A stretch of 61,420 nt of DNA, from positions 1-61,420 of the forward strand of contig NZ_JBKEAE010000146.1 in assembly GCF_047971885.1 (NCBI RefSeq). Reading direction: 5' to 3'. Every line of letters begins with the position of its first letter. Position 1 is the stretch's first letter. The translations under genes and the position numbers were made by a program. This document shows, one piece after another, positions 26,424 through 34,878 of this stretch. The DNA is from Tropicimonas sp047971885 (GTDB lineage: Bacteria > Pseudomonadota > Alphaproteobacteria > Rhodobacterales > Rhodobacteraceae). Below the pieces are notes generated by a model. That model searched no databases, had not been told where the DNA came from, and was given only the letters and a program-made list of their open reading frames with translations.

Positions 26424-27068
26424 TCAGGCCGAAAGCCGCGCCGCCTCGCGTGCCAGCGCCTCGATTCCCGCCCAGTCGCGCGCATCGAGCAGGCCCTTGG
26501 GCGCGACCCAGCTTCCGCCGACGCACAGCGTGTTCGAAAGCGCCAGATACTGGGCGGCGTTCGCCGCGCTTACGCCGCCGGTCGGGCAGAAGCGGACCTG
26601 CGGGATCGGCGCGCCGATCCCCTTGAGCGCGGCCACCCCGCCCGAGGCTTCGGCGGGAAAGAACTTCTGTACCGTGTAGCCGCGTTCGAGCAGGCGCATC
26701 GCCTCGCTGGCGGTGGCGGCGCCGGGCAGCATCGGCAGATCGGCCTCTTCGCAGGCGTCGAGAAGCCGGTCGGTGGCGCCGGGGGATACACCGAACAACG
26801 CGCCGGCATCCCTGGCGGCCTGAACGTCGGCGGGGGTCAGAAGCGTTCCGGCGCCCACGATCCCACCCTTGACCTGCGCCATGCGCGCGATCGCGTCGAG
26901 CGCGGCCGGGGTGCGCAATGTCACCTCCAGCACCGGCAGGCCGCCAGCGACCAGCGCCTCGGCCAGCGGCCGCGCCAGATCGGCGTCGTCGATCACCAGA
27001 ACCGGAATCACCGGCGCCAGCGTGCAGATCTGTTCGGTTTCGTGGCTTGCGTGCTGCGGGGTGATCAT
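26424..27068 (-). CDS. eda: 2-dehydro-3-deoxy-6-phosphogluconate (KDPG) aldolase
   Basis: A 214-residue class I aldolase giving pyruvate and glyceraldehyde-3-phosphate, last step of the Entner-Doudoroff pathway. The Schiff-base Lys135 (VQKFFPAE), Glu48 and Arg52 (LEVTLRT) and the GAGTL phosphate-site segment are present. The start at 27068 (MITPQHASHE) has GGAGAAAG upstream. It follows edd by 74 bp and so is probably under the edd promoter. Confidence 0.96.
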   Translation of the reverse strand: MITPQHASHETEQICTLAPVIPVLVIDDADLARPLAEALVAGGLPVLEVTLRTPAALDAIARMAQVKGGIVGAGTLLTPADVQAARDAGALFGVSPGATDRLLDACEEADLPMLPGAATASEAMRLLERGYTVQKFFPAEASGGVAALKGIGAPIPQVRFCPTGGVSAANAAQYLALSNTLCVGGSWVAPKGLLDARDWAGIEALAREAARLSA

Positions 27069-27142
27069 CGGCTTTCTCCTGTCCCAGCGGATTGCCCGGT
27101 CCTGGCGCCGTTTTCCCAAGCCCTCCGCCGGTTTGCAAGCGG

Positions 27143-28948
27143 TCAGAGTATCGCGCAGGCACCGGTGGTGGCCGGGCCGGCGTTGCGGCGGAAGGTGGCG
27201 AACAGCTCGCGGCCGAGCCCATGGGCGTTGCCCGAAAGATCGGCTTCGGCGACCGGCCGGTCGGCAAAGCCATCCTCGAGCACGTCAAGCGTGCCGGCAA
27301 CGGCGTCGACACGGATCAGATCACCGTCGCATACGCGGGCGATGGGGCCGCCCGAGGCCGCCTCGGGGCAGACGTGGATCGCCGCCGGCACCTTGCCGCT
27401 GGCCCCCGACATGCGCCCGTCGGTGACCAGCGCGACCTTCAGGCCACGGTCCTGCAACACCGCAAGTGTCGGCGTCAGGCTGTGAAGCTCGGGCATTCCG
27501 TTGGCGCCCGGCCCCTGAAAACGGACGACCACCACCGTATCCCGGGTAAACTCGCCGGCGCGGAACGCCACCTTGACCGATTCCTGATCGTGAAAGACGC
27601 GGGCGCGGGCCTCGATGATGCGACGCTCCGGCGCGACGGCCGATACCTTCATCACCCCGGTGCCCAGCGATCCGGACAATTGCTTCAACCCGCCGGTCGC
27701 CTGAAACGGGGTGCTTGCCGGGCGCAGGACTTTCTCGTTCAGGCTTTCGCCGGCACCGTCCTGCCAGATCAGTTCGCCATCCTTCAGTTTCGGCTCGCGG
27801 GTGTAAAGCTCCAGCCCGTCGCCTGCCACGGTGCGGGTGTCGGGGTGCAGCAGGCCCGCGTTCAGCAACTCGCCGATCATGAACCCGAGCCCGCCCGCGG
27901 CGTGGAAGTGAGTCACGTCGGCCAGTCCGTTGGGATAGACCTTGGCCAGAAGCGGCGTGACCTCGGAAAGCGCCTCGAAATCCTCCAGCGCAAGCTGGAC
28001 ACCGGCGGCGCGTGCCATGGCCGGCAGATGCAGCACGAGGTTGGTCGAACCGCCGGTCGCCATCAGCCCGACGATCCCGTTGACGAAGGCGCGTTCGTCC
28101 AGCACCTCGCCCACCGGGCGGTAATCGTTGCCAAGCGCGGTGATCGCCAGCGCACGCTTTGCCCCGGCGGCGGTCAGCGCGTCGCGCAGCGGCGTGTTGG
28201 GGTTGACGAAACTGGCGCCGGGCAGATGCAGGCCCATGAACTCCATCAACATCTGATTGGTGTTGGCCGTACCATAGAATGTGCAGGTACCCGGCCCGTG
28301 ATAGGAGGCCATCTCGGCCTCCATCAGCTTGTCGCGCCCGACCTCGCCGGTGGCGAATTGCTGGCGCACCTTTGCCTTTTCATCGTTTGGCAGGCCGCTG
28401 GTCATCGGGCCGGCAGGCAGGAAGACGGCCGGAACATGCGAGAACGCCGCCGCCGCCATGATCAGCCCGGGCACGATCTTGTCGCAGACACCGAGATAGA
28501 CCGCCGCATCGAAGGTGTTGTGCGACAGCGCAACGCTGGTTGCCAGCGCGATCACATCGCGGGAAAACAGGCTCAGTTCCATGCCCGGCTGGCCCTGCGT
28601 GACCCCGTCGCACATCGCCGGAACGCCGCCGGCGACCTGGGCGGTGGCACCCGCCTCGTGTGCGGCCTTGCGGATCAGATCGGGGAAACGTTCGAACGGC
28701 TGATGCGCCGACAGCATGTCGTTATAGGCGCTGACGATCCCGAGGTTGGGTGCGCGTCCGGCGGCAAGCTCGGCCTTGTCTGCACCCATCGCGGCATAGG
28801 CATGTGCCTGGTTGCCGCAGGTCAGATGCGCGCGCGCCGGCCCGTCCCCGGCGGCACGGCGCATGCGATCGAGATAGGCGCCACGGCTTTCCCGGCTGCG
28901 TTCGGTGATGCGTGTGGTGACTTCGGCGACCGTGGGGTTGAGCGGCAT
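27143..28948 (-). CDS. edd: Phosphogluconate dehydratase
   Basis: A 601-residue IlvD/Edd-family Fe-S dehydratase converting 6-phosphogluconate to KDPG. Typical segments include AHLTCGNQAHAYAAMGADK (with a cluster cysteine), GGVPAMCDGVTQGQPGMELS, and GTANTNQMLMEFMGLHLPG; the length is that of the E. coli enzyme (603). The first gene of edd-eda, with a promoter that contains an operator-like palindrome 37 bp upstream of the ATG. Confidence 0.97.
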   Translation of the reverse strand: MPLNPTVAEVTTRITERSRESRGAYLDRMRRAAGDGPARAHLTCGNQAHAYAAMGADKAELAAGRAPNLGIVSAYNDMLSAHQPFERFPDLIRKAAHEAGATAQVAGGVPAMCDGVTQGQPGMELSLFSRDVIALATSVALSHNTFDAAVYLGVCDKIVPGLIMAAAAFSHVPAVFLPAGPMTSGLPNDEKAKVRQQFATGEVGRDKLMEAEMASYHGPGTCTFYGTANTNQMLMEFMGLHLPGASFVNPNTPLRDALTAAGAKRALAITALGNDYRPVGEVLDERAFVNGIVGLMATGGSTNLVLHLPAMARAAGVQLALEDFEALSEVTPLLAKVYPNGLADVTHFHAAGGLGFMIGELLNAGLLHPDTRTVAGDGLELYTREPKLKDGELIWQDGAGESLNEKVLRPASTPFQATGGLKQLSGSLGTGVMKVSAVAPERRIIEARARVFHDQESVKVAFRAGEFTRDTVVVVRFQGPGANGMPELHSLTPTLAVLQDRGLKVALVTDGRMSGASGKVPAAIHVCPEAASGGPIARVCDGDLIRVDAVAGTLDVLEDGFADRPVAEADLSGNAHGLGRELFATFRRNAGPATTGACAIL

Positions 28949-28974
28949 GGGACTCGTTCCTTCGCGTTTGTCGC

Positions 28975-29003
28975 GGCCTAGCAGGTTAGCGCTAACTGGT
29001 CAA
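28975..29003 (-). promoter_or_regulatory. edd promoter with embedded GTTAGCGCTAAC operator
   Basis: On the minus strand TTGACC (28998-29003) and a weak TAGGCC (28975-28980) are 17 bp apart and can be read as -35 and -10. The spacer contains GTTAGCGCTAAC (28985-28996), a perfect 12-bp palindrome of the half-site style used by LacI-family repressors. A repressor bound there would block RNA polymerase. The regulator is not in this window. Confidence 0.6.
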
Positions 29004-29141
29004 TTCCAGTGCAATGGTGCGCCGTTTTCGCCCGTCCGCGCAGCATTTCACGAAAATATGGCAAAAGCCATGGCGAAGCGAAAGCGACGCCAGCCTGCGC
29101 CGGGGCTTTATCCCGGCGCGGGGTTTCGCTAGGTGCTGCGC

Positions 29142-30344
29142 ATGACAGCGAACATGCCCGATCTCCCCGTTATCCGCCTGATGCCCAGGGGCGATGCCCG
29201 CGCCATCAGGCATGGCTTCCCGTGGGTCTATGCCAACGAACTGGTGACCGATCGCCGGACCCGGGCGCTCGCCCCCGGCGCCGTCGCGCTTCTTGAGGAT
29301 ACCGAGCGGCGGCCGCTTGCCGTCGTTGCGGTCAACCCGAACTCGAAGATCATCGCCCGTGTGCTCGACCGGAGACCGGATACCGCAATCGACCGGGGCT
29401 GGATCGCCACCCGCATCGCGCATGCGCTGGCGCGGCGCGAACGGCTGTTCGACGGGCCGTTCTACCGTCTGGTCCATGCCGAGGCCGACGGGCTGCCCGG
29501 TGTGATCGTCGACCGCTTCGGCGATGCGGCGGTGATCCAGCCCAATGCCGCCTGGGCCGACCGGATGGCGGACGATCTGGTCGGCGCCCTGCGCGAGGTT
29601 GCCGGAGTTTCGGCGATTGTCGTCAACGGTACCGGACGGGCGCGGGCGCTGGAGGGCCTGCGTGAGGAAACGCGGCTGGCCTGCGGCGTGCTTGACGGTC
29701 CGGTCGCGGTGCCGATGAACGGTGCGGTCTACATGGCCGACCTGCTTGGCGGCCAGAAGACGGGCCTGTTCTACGATCAGCGCCCGAACCATGCCTTTGC
29801 CGCCCGGATGGCGCCGGCTGCCCGGGTGCTCGACGTGTTTTCGCATGTGGGCGGCTTCGGGCTGGCGGCGCTGGCCGGCGGGGCAGCCAGCGCGCTGGCG
29901 GTCGACGGTTCGGCCGCCGCGCTGGAACTGGCGGAAGCCGGGGCGCGTGCCTCGGGCGTGGCGGATCGTTTTGCCACCCGCAAGGGCGATGCCTTTGCAG
30001 TGATGGAGGCGCTGGTGGCCGAAGGGGCGGCATTCGATCTGGTGGTCTGCGATCCGCCCGCATTCGCCCCGTCGCGCAATGCGCTCGACGCCGGCCTGCG
30101 CGCCTATGAGCGGGTGGCGAAGCTGGCTGCGCCGCTTGTGGTGCCGGGTGGCTATCTGGCACTGTGTTCTTGCTCGCACGCCGTTGATCTGACGCGGTTC
30201 CGCAATGCCTCGGCGCGCGGCATCGGGCGGGGCGGGCGGCGCGCGCAGATCCTGCACACCGGCTTTGCCGGGCCGGATCACCCGATGCTGCCGCAACTGG
30301 CCGAAAGCGGCTACCTCAAGGCACTGTTCTTCAGGCTCGACTGA
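29142..30344 (+). CDS. rlmI: RlmI-like 23S rRNA m5C methyltransferase
   Basis: A 400-residue class I SAM-dependent methyltransferase with an N-terminal PUA-like RNA-binding domain (about 1-75). The SAM loop is VLDVFSHVGGFGLAAL, the DPP motif is VCDPPAFAPS, and the catalytic cysteine context is CSCSH. In E. coli RlmI makes m5C1962 in 23S rRNA. The start at 29142 (MTANMPDLP) is chosen; a GTG at 29133 and an ATG at 29154 are possible. Its stop overlaps the start of the PIN gene (TGATG). Confidence 0.85.
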   Translation: MTANMPDLPVIRLMPRGDARAIRHGFPWVYANELVTDRRTRALAPGAVALLEDTERRPLAVVAVNPNSKIIARVLDRRPDTAIDRGWIATRIAHALARRERLFDGPFYRLVHAEADGLPGVIVDRFGDAAVIQPNAAWADRMADDLVGALREVAGVSAIVVNGTGRARALEGLREETRLACGVLDGPVAVPMNGAVYMADLLGGQKTGLFYDQRPNHAFAARMAPAARVLDVFSHVGGFGLAALAGGAASALAVDGSAAALELAEAGARASGVADRFATRKGDAFAVMEALVAEGAAFDLVVCDPPAFAPSRNALDAGLRAYERVAKLAAPLVVPGGYLALCSCSHAVDLTRFRNASARGIGRGGRRAQILHTGFAGPDHPMLPQLAESGYLKALFFRLD

Positions 30345-30886
30345 TGCGTGTGATGATCGACGCCTGCGTGCTTTACCCGACCGTCATGCGCGAGATGGTG
30401 CTCGGCGTCGCCGGCGCGGGGCTGTTTGTTCCGCTGTGGTCGGAACGAGTCCTTGGGGAATGGGCCCGCGCCGCCGCCCGCCACGGTTCGGCGCAGGAGC
30501 TTCAGGCGCGCGGTGAGATCGCGCTGGCCCGGGCCCGCTGGCCACAGGCCTGCGTTACCCCACGCGAAAGCGACCTGAAGCGGCTGTGGCTGCCCGATCC
30601 GAACGACATTCACGTTCTGGGCGCCGCCATCGCCGGATCGGCCGATCTGATCCTGACCCTGAACGCCAGGGATTTTCCGCGTCATACGCTGGCCGAGGAG
30701 GGGCTGAACCGCGCCGATCCCGACGGTTTCCTGACCGGCCTGTGGCAGGAGCAGCCCGGCCCGGTCGCCTCCGTTGCCGCTGCGGTTCTGGCCGAAGCCG
30801 AGCGGCTCGACAACGCGCCGCACGACCTGCGCCGGCTGCTGAAGAAGGCGCGCCTGCCGCGGCTGGCCAGGGCGCTGACCGCCTGA
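30344..30886 (+). CDS. Stand-alone PIN domain protein (putative RNase)
   Basis: A 180-residue PIN-fold protein. Acidic residues at the expected positions are Asp6 (MIDACV), Glu34/Glu39, Asp85/Asp88 (DPNDIHVLGAA) and Asp110 (LNARDF). It resembles a Rhodobacterales PIN family that is not paired with an antitoxin, and indeed no small antitoxin gene is next to it. Translational overlap with rlmI (TGATG) suggests a link to rRNA or ribosome maintenance rather than a toxin role; that is inference. Confidence 0.8.
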   Translation: MRVMIDACVLYPTVMREMVLGVAGAGLFVPLWSERVLGEWARAAARHGSAQELQARGEIALARARWPQACVTPRESDLKRLWLPDPNDIHVLGAAIAGSADLILTLNARDFPRHTLAEEGLNRADPDGFLTGLWQEQPGPVASVAAAVLAEAERLDNAPHDLRRLLKKARLPRLARALTA

Positions 30887-30890
30887 CGGA

Positions 30891-31592
30891 TTATCCTTCG
30901 ATCCGGGGCGTCGTGTTCCAGCGCGCCTCGCGCGCCTCGATGGCAGCGATGCGCTGGTCGGTGCCGGGGTGGCTGAGCAGCCATGCCGGCGTTCCCGCAC
31001 CAGGGCCGCCGCTCAGATGCTCCAGCTTGCGGAACAGGCTTTTCTGCGGCCCGGTGCCGATGCCGGACTTGACCAGCAGCGCCGAGGCATAGGAATCGGC
31101 CTCGTATTCGTCCTGCCGGCTCAGGCGCGCGGCCAGCAGCGCGGTCAGACCCGAGGCGATCATTGCGCCGAGGCCGTGCAGAAACCGGTTCAGCACTGTC
31201 GCCAGTGTCATGCGGATCGCGTTCTGGCCGGAGAAGTCGATCATCCGTCGTCGTGAATGGCCAAGCGCCACATGGCCCAGTTCGTGCGCGATCACGCCGG
31301 CCAACTCCTCGGCCGAAACCTCGCCGGCCAGATAACGGTCGTAAAAACCGCGGGTGATGAAGATCCGTCCGTCCGGCGCGGCCAGGCCGTTGATCGGCGC
31401 GACCTCGTAGATGTGAACCCTGATCCGCTCCAGGTCCAGCGCCTGCGCCATGCGATCGGTCAGCCGCCGGAGCCGTGCATCGGCCAGCTCGCTGGAGCGG
31501 GCATCAAGCTCGCGCGCCGTGCGCCAGACGGAAAACTGGTACATCACCAGCCCGTAGGCAAGCATCATCAGCAGGGGCAGAAACTTGATCAT
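30891..31592 (-). CDS. M48 family zinc metalloprotease
   Basis: A 233-residue membrane-anchored protease: one N-terminal transmembrane segment (residues 1-20), then HELGH with His103, Glu104 and His107, a second hydrophobic hairpin (about 130-155), and the third zinc ligand Glu162 in SRQDEYEAD. The fold is that of HtpX/Oma1-like M48 peptidases, involved in membrane protein quality control. The start at 31592 (MIKFLPLL) was taken because the frame upstream is an antisense shadow of the permease gene. It converges with the PIN gene at a 4-bp gap. Confidence 0.88.
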   Translation of the reverse strand: MIKFLPLLMMLAYGLVMYQFSVWRTARELDARSSELADARLRRLTDRMAQALDLERIRVHIYEVAPINGLAAPDGRIFITRGFYDRYLAGEVSAEELAGVIAHELGHVALGHSRRRMIDFSGQNAIRMTLATVLNRFLHGLGAMIASGLTALLAARLSRQDEYEADSYASALLVKSGIGTGPQKSLFRKLEHLSGGPGAGTPAWLLSHPGTDQRIAAIEAREARWNTTPRIEG

Positions 31593-31639
31593 GGGCAAGA
31601 TATGGGGTGCAATCGCGCGCCGGGCAAGCGCTGCCACGC

Positions 31640-32521
31640 CTATCGCGGTGCCGTTGCCACGGCGCGCCGCTGCGCGAGGCTGACCCACAACACCGCGCCG
31701 GTAATGGCAAACGCACCGGCCAGCCCCAGCGGTCCGGGCGGCGTGGCGAAGATCAATATGTCGAACAGCAGCGCCCAGACCAGCCCGGTATAATCGAAGG
31801 GCGCCAGCACCGAGACGGGCACGCGCGCCACGGCCTCGGTCGCCGCGATATGTGTCAGACCGCCGAGAAGCCCCGCCCCGGTCAGCAGCATCAGCGTTTG
31901 CGGGTCGGGGCTGACCCAGCCGAACGGCCGGCTGGCAAGGCCCACCAGCGTTCCGGTCACGGCAAAATAGAAGGCGATGGTCGCGGGGCGTTCGGTCGCC
32001 GTCATCGTCTTCACATGAACGCGGACGAAGGCCATGGTGAAGGCGAAGCCAAGTCCGGCAAGAATGCCGGCCAGAGCACCGTTGCAGGGCAATCGCAGCG
32101 ATTCCCATATCATCGCCAGCACCCCGGCGAACCCCAGCGCCGTGGCGCCGATCACCATCGGGCCGATGCGTTCGCGGGCGATCAGTGCCGCCATCGGCAG
32201 AACGATGATCGGCGCCAGATAACCGAGCGCCTGCGCATTGGCCACGTTCAGGTAGCGCAGCGACAGGAACGACAGCGCCATCGAGATCACGCCGAACAGG
32301 CTGCGGGTCAGGTGCTTGCCCGGATGGGCGGTGCTCAGCGCTGCGGGCAATTCCCGCCGGATCGCCATATAGGCGAGGATCGGCAACAATGCCGCGCCCG
32401 AACGCCAGAAGATGATCTGTCCCAGCGGCACGGTTGCCGAAACCTCGTGCACCACCGCCGACATCGTGGTGCCGAGCAGCGTCGCGCAAAGGTAAAGAAG
32501 GATGCCGGGAAGCACGGGCAT
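31640..32521 (-). CDS. DMT superfamily (EamA) permease
   Basis: A 293-residue protein with ten hydrophobic segments in two EamA repeats, the usual size of drug/metabolite exporters. The substrate is unknown. The start at 32521 gives MPVLPGILLYLCATLLG, beginning in the first helix. It is 47 bp upstream of the M48 gene in the same direction. A TAGCGCTAAC sequence identical to most of the edd operator lies 30 bp before its start. Confidence 0.8.
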   Translation of the reverse strand: MPVLPGILLYLCATLLGTTMSAVVHEVSATVPLGQIIFWRSGAALLPILAYMAIRRELPAALSTAHPGKHLTRSLFGVISMALSFLSLRYLNVANAQALGYLAPIIVLPMAALIARERIGPMVIGATALGFAGVLAMIWESLRLPCNGALAGILAGLGFAFTMAFVRVHVKTMTATERPATIAFYFAVTGTLVGLASRPFGWVSPDPQTLMLLTGAGLLGGLTHIAATEAVARVPVSVLAPFDYTGLVWALLFDILIFATPPGPLGLAGAFAITGAVLWVSLAQRRAVATAPR

Positions 32522-32550
32522 GGGGCGCCTCGGAGCGGAATAGCCGTCGA

Positions 32551-32560
32551 TAGCGCTAAC
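32551..32560 (-). promoter_or_regulatory. Possible second copy of the edd-type operator
   Basis: TAGCGCTAAC is identical to ten of the twelve bases of the edd palindrome and contains the perfect core TAGCGCTA. On the minus strand it overlaps a possible TTGCGG-17-TATCGA promoter for the DMT permease. The outer left half is degenerate, so binding is uncertain. Confidence 0.4.
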
Positions 32561-32577
32561 CGAAATAATCCGCAAGC

Positions 32578-33759
32578 TCAGCGTAGTATTCGCATGCCAC
32601 GGTCGATCCCCTCCAGCGTCATCGGGACCATGCGCCCCTCGAAAATCTCGCCGATCATCCTGATCGACTGGGTATGGCGCCAGTGGCGTTCGGGGCTCGG
32701 GTTGATCCACAGCGCATCGGTCCACTGGCCGAGGGCGCGGCGCAGCCAGGTCTCGCCCGATTCGTCGTTCCAGTGTTCGTTGGCGCCGCCCTTGTGCACG
32801 ATCTCGTAGGGGCTCATCGAGGCGTCGCCGACAAAGATGCACCTGTAATCGGGCCCATAGGTATTCAGCACCTCCCATGTCGGGGTCTGTTCGCTCCAGC
32901 GGCGGGCATTGTCGCGCCAGACGCCTTCGTAAAGACAGTTGTGAAAGTAATAGTGCTCAAGATGCCTGAACTCGGATCGGGCGGCCGAAAACAGTTCTTC
33001 CACCACCCTGACGAACGGATCCATCGAGCCGCCCACGTCGAGAAACAGCAGCACCTTGACCGCGTTGCGCCGCTCGGGGCGCATCTTCAGGTCGAGATAG
33101 CCGTGATCGGCGGTGGCACGGATCGTGCTGTCGAGGTCCAGTTCCTCGTGCGCGCCATGCCGCGCCCACTGGCGCAGCCGTTTCAGCGCCACCTTGATGT
33201 TGCGGGTGCCAAGTTCGACCGTATCGTCGAGGTTGCGGAACTCGCGCCTGTCCCACACCTTGGCCGCGCGCCGGTGGCGGCTTTCGTCCTGTCCGATGCG
33301 CACCCCCTCGGGATTGTAGCCATAGGCGCCGAAAGGCGAGGTTCCGGCGGTTCCGATCCACTTGCTGCCACCCTGATGGCGGCCCTTCTGCTCCTCCAGC
33401 CGTTGTTTCAGCGTCTCCATCAGCCTGTCGAAACCGCCGAGCGCCTCGATCTCGGCCATCTCCTCGGGCGTCAGGTGTTTCTCGGCCATCCTGCGCAGCC
33501 AGTCGGCCGGCAGGTCGATCGCCTGAAGGACCTGTTCGGCAGAAATCGTTTCCAGCCCCTTGAAGGCAGCGGCGAAAGCGCGGTCGAACCGGTCGAGGTG
33601 GCGTTCGTCCTTCACCATGGCGGTACGGGCGAGATAGTAGAAGCCGTCGATGTCATAGGTGACCAGCCCCGCGCTCACCCCTTCGAGGAAGGAAAGAAAC
33701 TCGCGCAGCGAAACCGGCACGCCACCCGCGCGCAGGGACTGGAAAAAAGGCAGGAACAT
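32578..33759 (-). CDS. VWA domain protein (CoxE-like)
   Basis: A 393-residue cytoplasmic protein: an N-terminal helical CoxE-like region, a charged middle with KGRHQGGSKWIGT, and a C-terminal von Willebrand A domain. The MIDAS start is DVGGS (241-245), with Gly in place of the first Ser of DxSxS. Such proteins normally pair with a MoxR AAA ATPase as metal-insertion chaperones, but no MoxR gene is in this window. The start at 33759 (MFLPFFQSL) was chosen because upstream codons are not family-like. Confidence 0.85.
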   Translation of the reverse strand: MFLPFFQSLRAGGVPVSLREFLSFLEGVSAGLVTYDIDGFYYLARTAMVKDERHLDRFDRAFAAAFKGLETISAEQVLQAIDLPADWLRRMAEKHLTPEEMAEIEALGGFDRLMETLKQRLEEQKGRHQGGSKWIGTAGTSPFGAYGYNPEGVRIGQDESRHRRAAKVWDRREFRNLDDTVELGTRNIKVALKRLRQWARHGAHEELDLDSTIRATADHGYLDLKMRPERRNAVKVLLFLDVGGSMDPFVRVVEELFSAARSEFRHLEHYYFHNCLYEGVWRDNARRWSEQTPTWEVLNTYGPDYRCIFVGDASMSPYEIVHKGGANEHWNDESGETWLRRALGQWTDALWINPSPERHWRHTQSIRMIGEIFEGRMVPMTLEGIDRGMRILR

Positions 33760-33892
33760 CGGGCGCTCCCATTGTTCGGGTGTCCCACATTTCCCGCTGA
33801 TCGGGCGATCGTCAACCGGGCCGTCATACCGGCATATTGACGAACGACCCGATTCGCCTTCGCGTGGCAGCACTGAGCCCTTAACCCCGATC

Positions 33893-33935
33893 AAGCAAGG
33901 CGCCAAGACGCGAAACAACACCGAAGTCCGTCGCC
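33893..33935 (+). repeat. Dispersed 43-bp repeat, copy B
   Basis: About 74% identical to 26171-26213, located between the VWA gene start and the aldo/keto reductase stop. It lacks the strong GGCC hairpin and the 141-bp inverted repeat that adjoins copy A, so it looks like an isolated or eroded copy. Confidence 0.5.
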
Positions 33936-34769
33936 TCAGAGCATGTCGAGCGGCGCGGGCCCTGTCGGCGGCGGGAAAAGAGCGTCGAGCCGCGCGCGGA
34001 TCCCGTCGCTCAGGACAACATCTGCCGCGGCCGCAATCTCGTCGACATGAGACACCTGCCCGGCCTTGGGAATGGCGATCACGCCATCCTGGTCCAGCAG
34101 CCAGGCCAGCGCGAGTTGCACCGGGGAGATCCCGGCCTCGTGCGCAAGTGCCGCGATGTCCCGGTTGCGCAACAACCGTCCCTGTTCCATCGGCGAATAG
34201 GCCATGACCGGTACCCCGCGTGCGCGCGCCTGCGGCAGCAGGTTCCATTCGATGCCCCGGCGCATCGGGTTATAGAGCACCTGATCGGTCGCGACGGCAT
34301 CGCCGCCGGGGATGGCCGAAAGCTCTTCCAGATCGGCTGCGTCGAAGTTGGAAACGCCCCAGCGTGCAATCTTGCCCGACGCGACCAGCCGCTCGAACCC
34401 CGCCACCGTTTCCGACAGCGGAACGCCGCCGCGCCAGTGCAGCAGGTAGAGATCGAGCCGGTCAGTGCCGAGCCGCCCGAGCGAGCGCTCGCAGGCCTCC
34501 TGCACGCCCCGCAGCGAGGCATTGTGCGGGTAAACCTTCGAGACGAGGAAAACCTCGTCGCGCCGCCCGGCGATCGCCTCGCCGACAAGTTCCTCGGCGG
34601 CACCGTCGCCATACATTTCGGCGGTGTCGATCAGCGTCATGCCCAGATCCAGCCCCCGGCGCAACGCGCGGATTTCCTCGGCCTGGCGACTGCGGCTGTC
34701 GCCGACGTGCCAGGTGCCGAGGCCAAGCGCGGGCACACGCGCACCATCGGGAAAGCTCACGGTTTTCAT
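33936..34769 (-). CDS. Aldo/keto reductase
   Basis: A 277-residue NAD(P)H-dependent oxidoreductase with an eight-stranded barrel. The catalytic tetrad is visible as Asp and Tyr in LIDTAEMYG, Lys in LVSKVYP and His in YLLHWRG. It resembles 2,5-diketo-D-gluconate reductase-type AKRs, but the substrate is not certain. The start at 34769 (MKTVSFPDG) has GGAG upstream. It is alone, between copy B of the dispersed repeat and the degP terminator. Confidence 0.9.
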   Translation of the reverse strand: MKTVSFPDGARVPALGLGTWHVGDSRSRQAEEIRALRRGLDLGMTLIDTAEMYGDGAAEELVGEAIAGRRDEVFLVSKVYPHNASLRGVQEACERSLGRLGTDRLDLYLLHWRGGVPLSETVAGFERLVASGKIARWGVSNFDAADLEELSAIPGGDAVATDQVLYNPMRRGIEWNLLPQARARGVPVMAYSPMEQGRLLRNRDIAALAHEAGISPVQLALAWLLDQDGVIAIPKAGQVSHVDEIAAAADVVLSDGIRARLDALFPPPTGPAPLDML

Positions 34770-34828
34770 CGCGGAGACTCCTTTCCGGTGCGGCCGCAAC
34801 CCGAAGCCTAGCGGCAACGGCGGATATG

Positions 34829-34856
34829 AAAAAGGGCGCCCCTCCGGACGCCCCTT
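34829..34856 (-). terminator. Intrinsic terminator after degP
   Basis: Read on the minus strand, a GC-rich stem (arms 34846-34856 and 34832-34840, one bulge) with a short loop runs into five T at 34829-34833. It lies 23 bases past the degP stop and would end the hflK-hflC-DUF2065-degP block. Confidence 0.8.
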
Positions 34857-34878
34857 CGGCGCTTTGTCGCGGCAGGCG

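Noticed and set aside
30344..30886. PIN protein as toxin of a toxin-antitoxin pair
   Set aside because: No antitoxin-like gene is adjacent; the upstream partner is a 400-residue methyltransferase that overlaps it by translation coupling.
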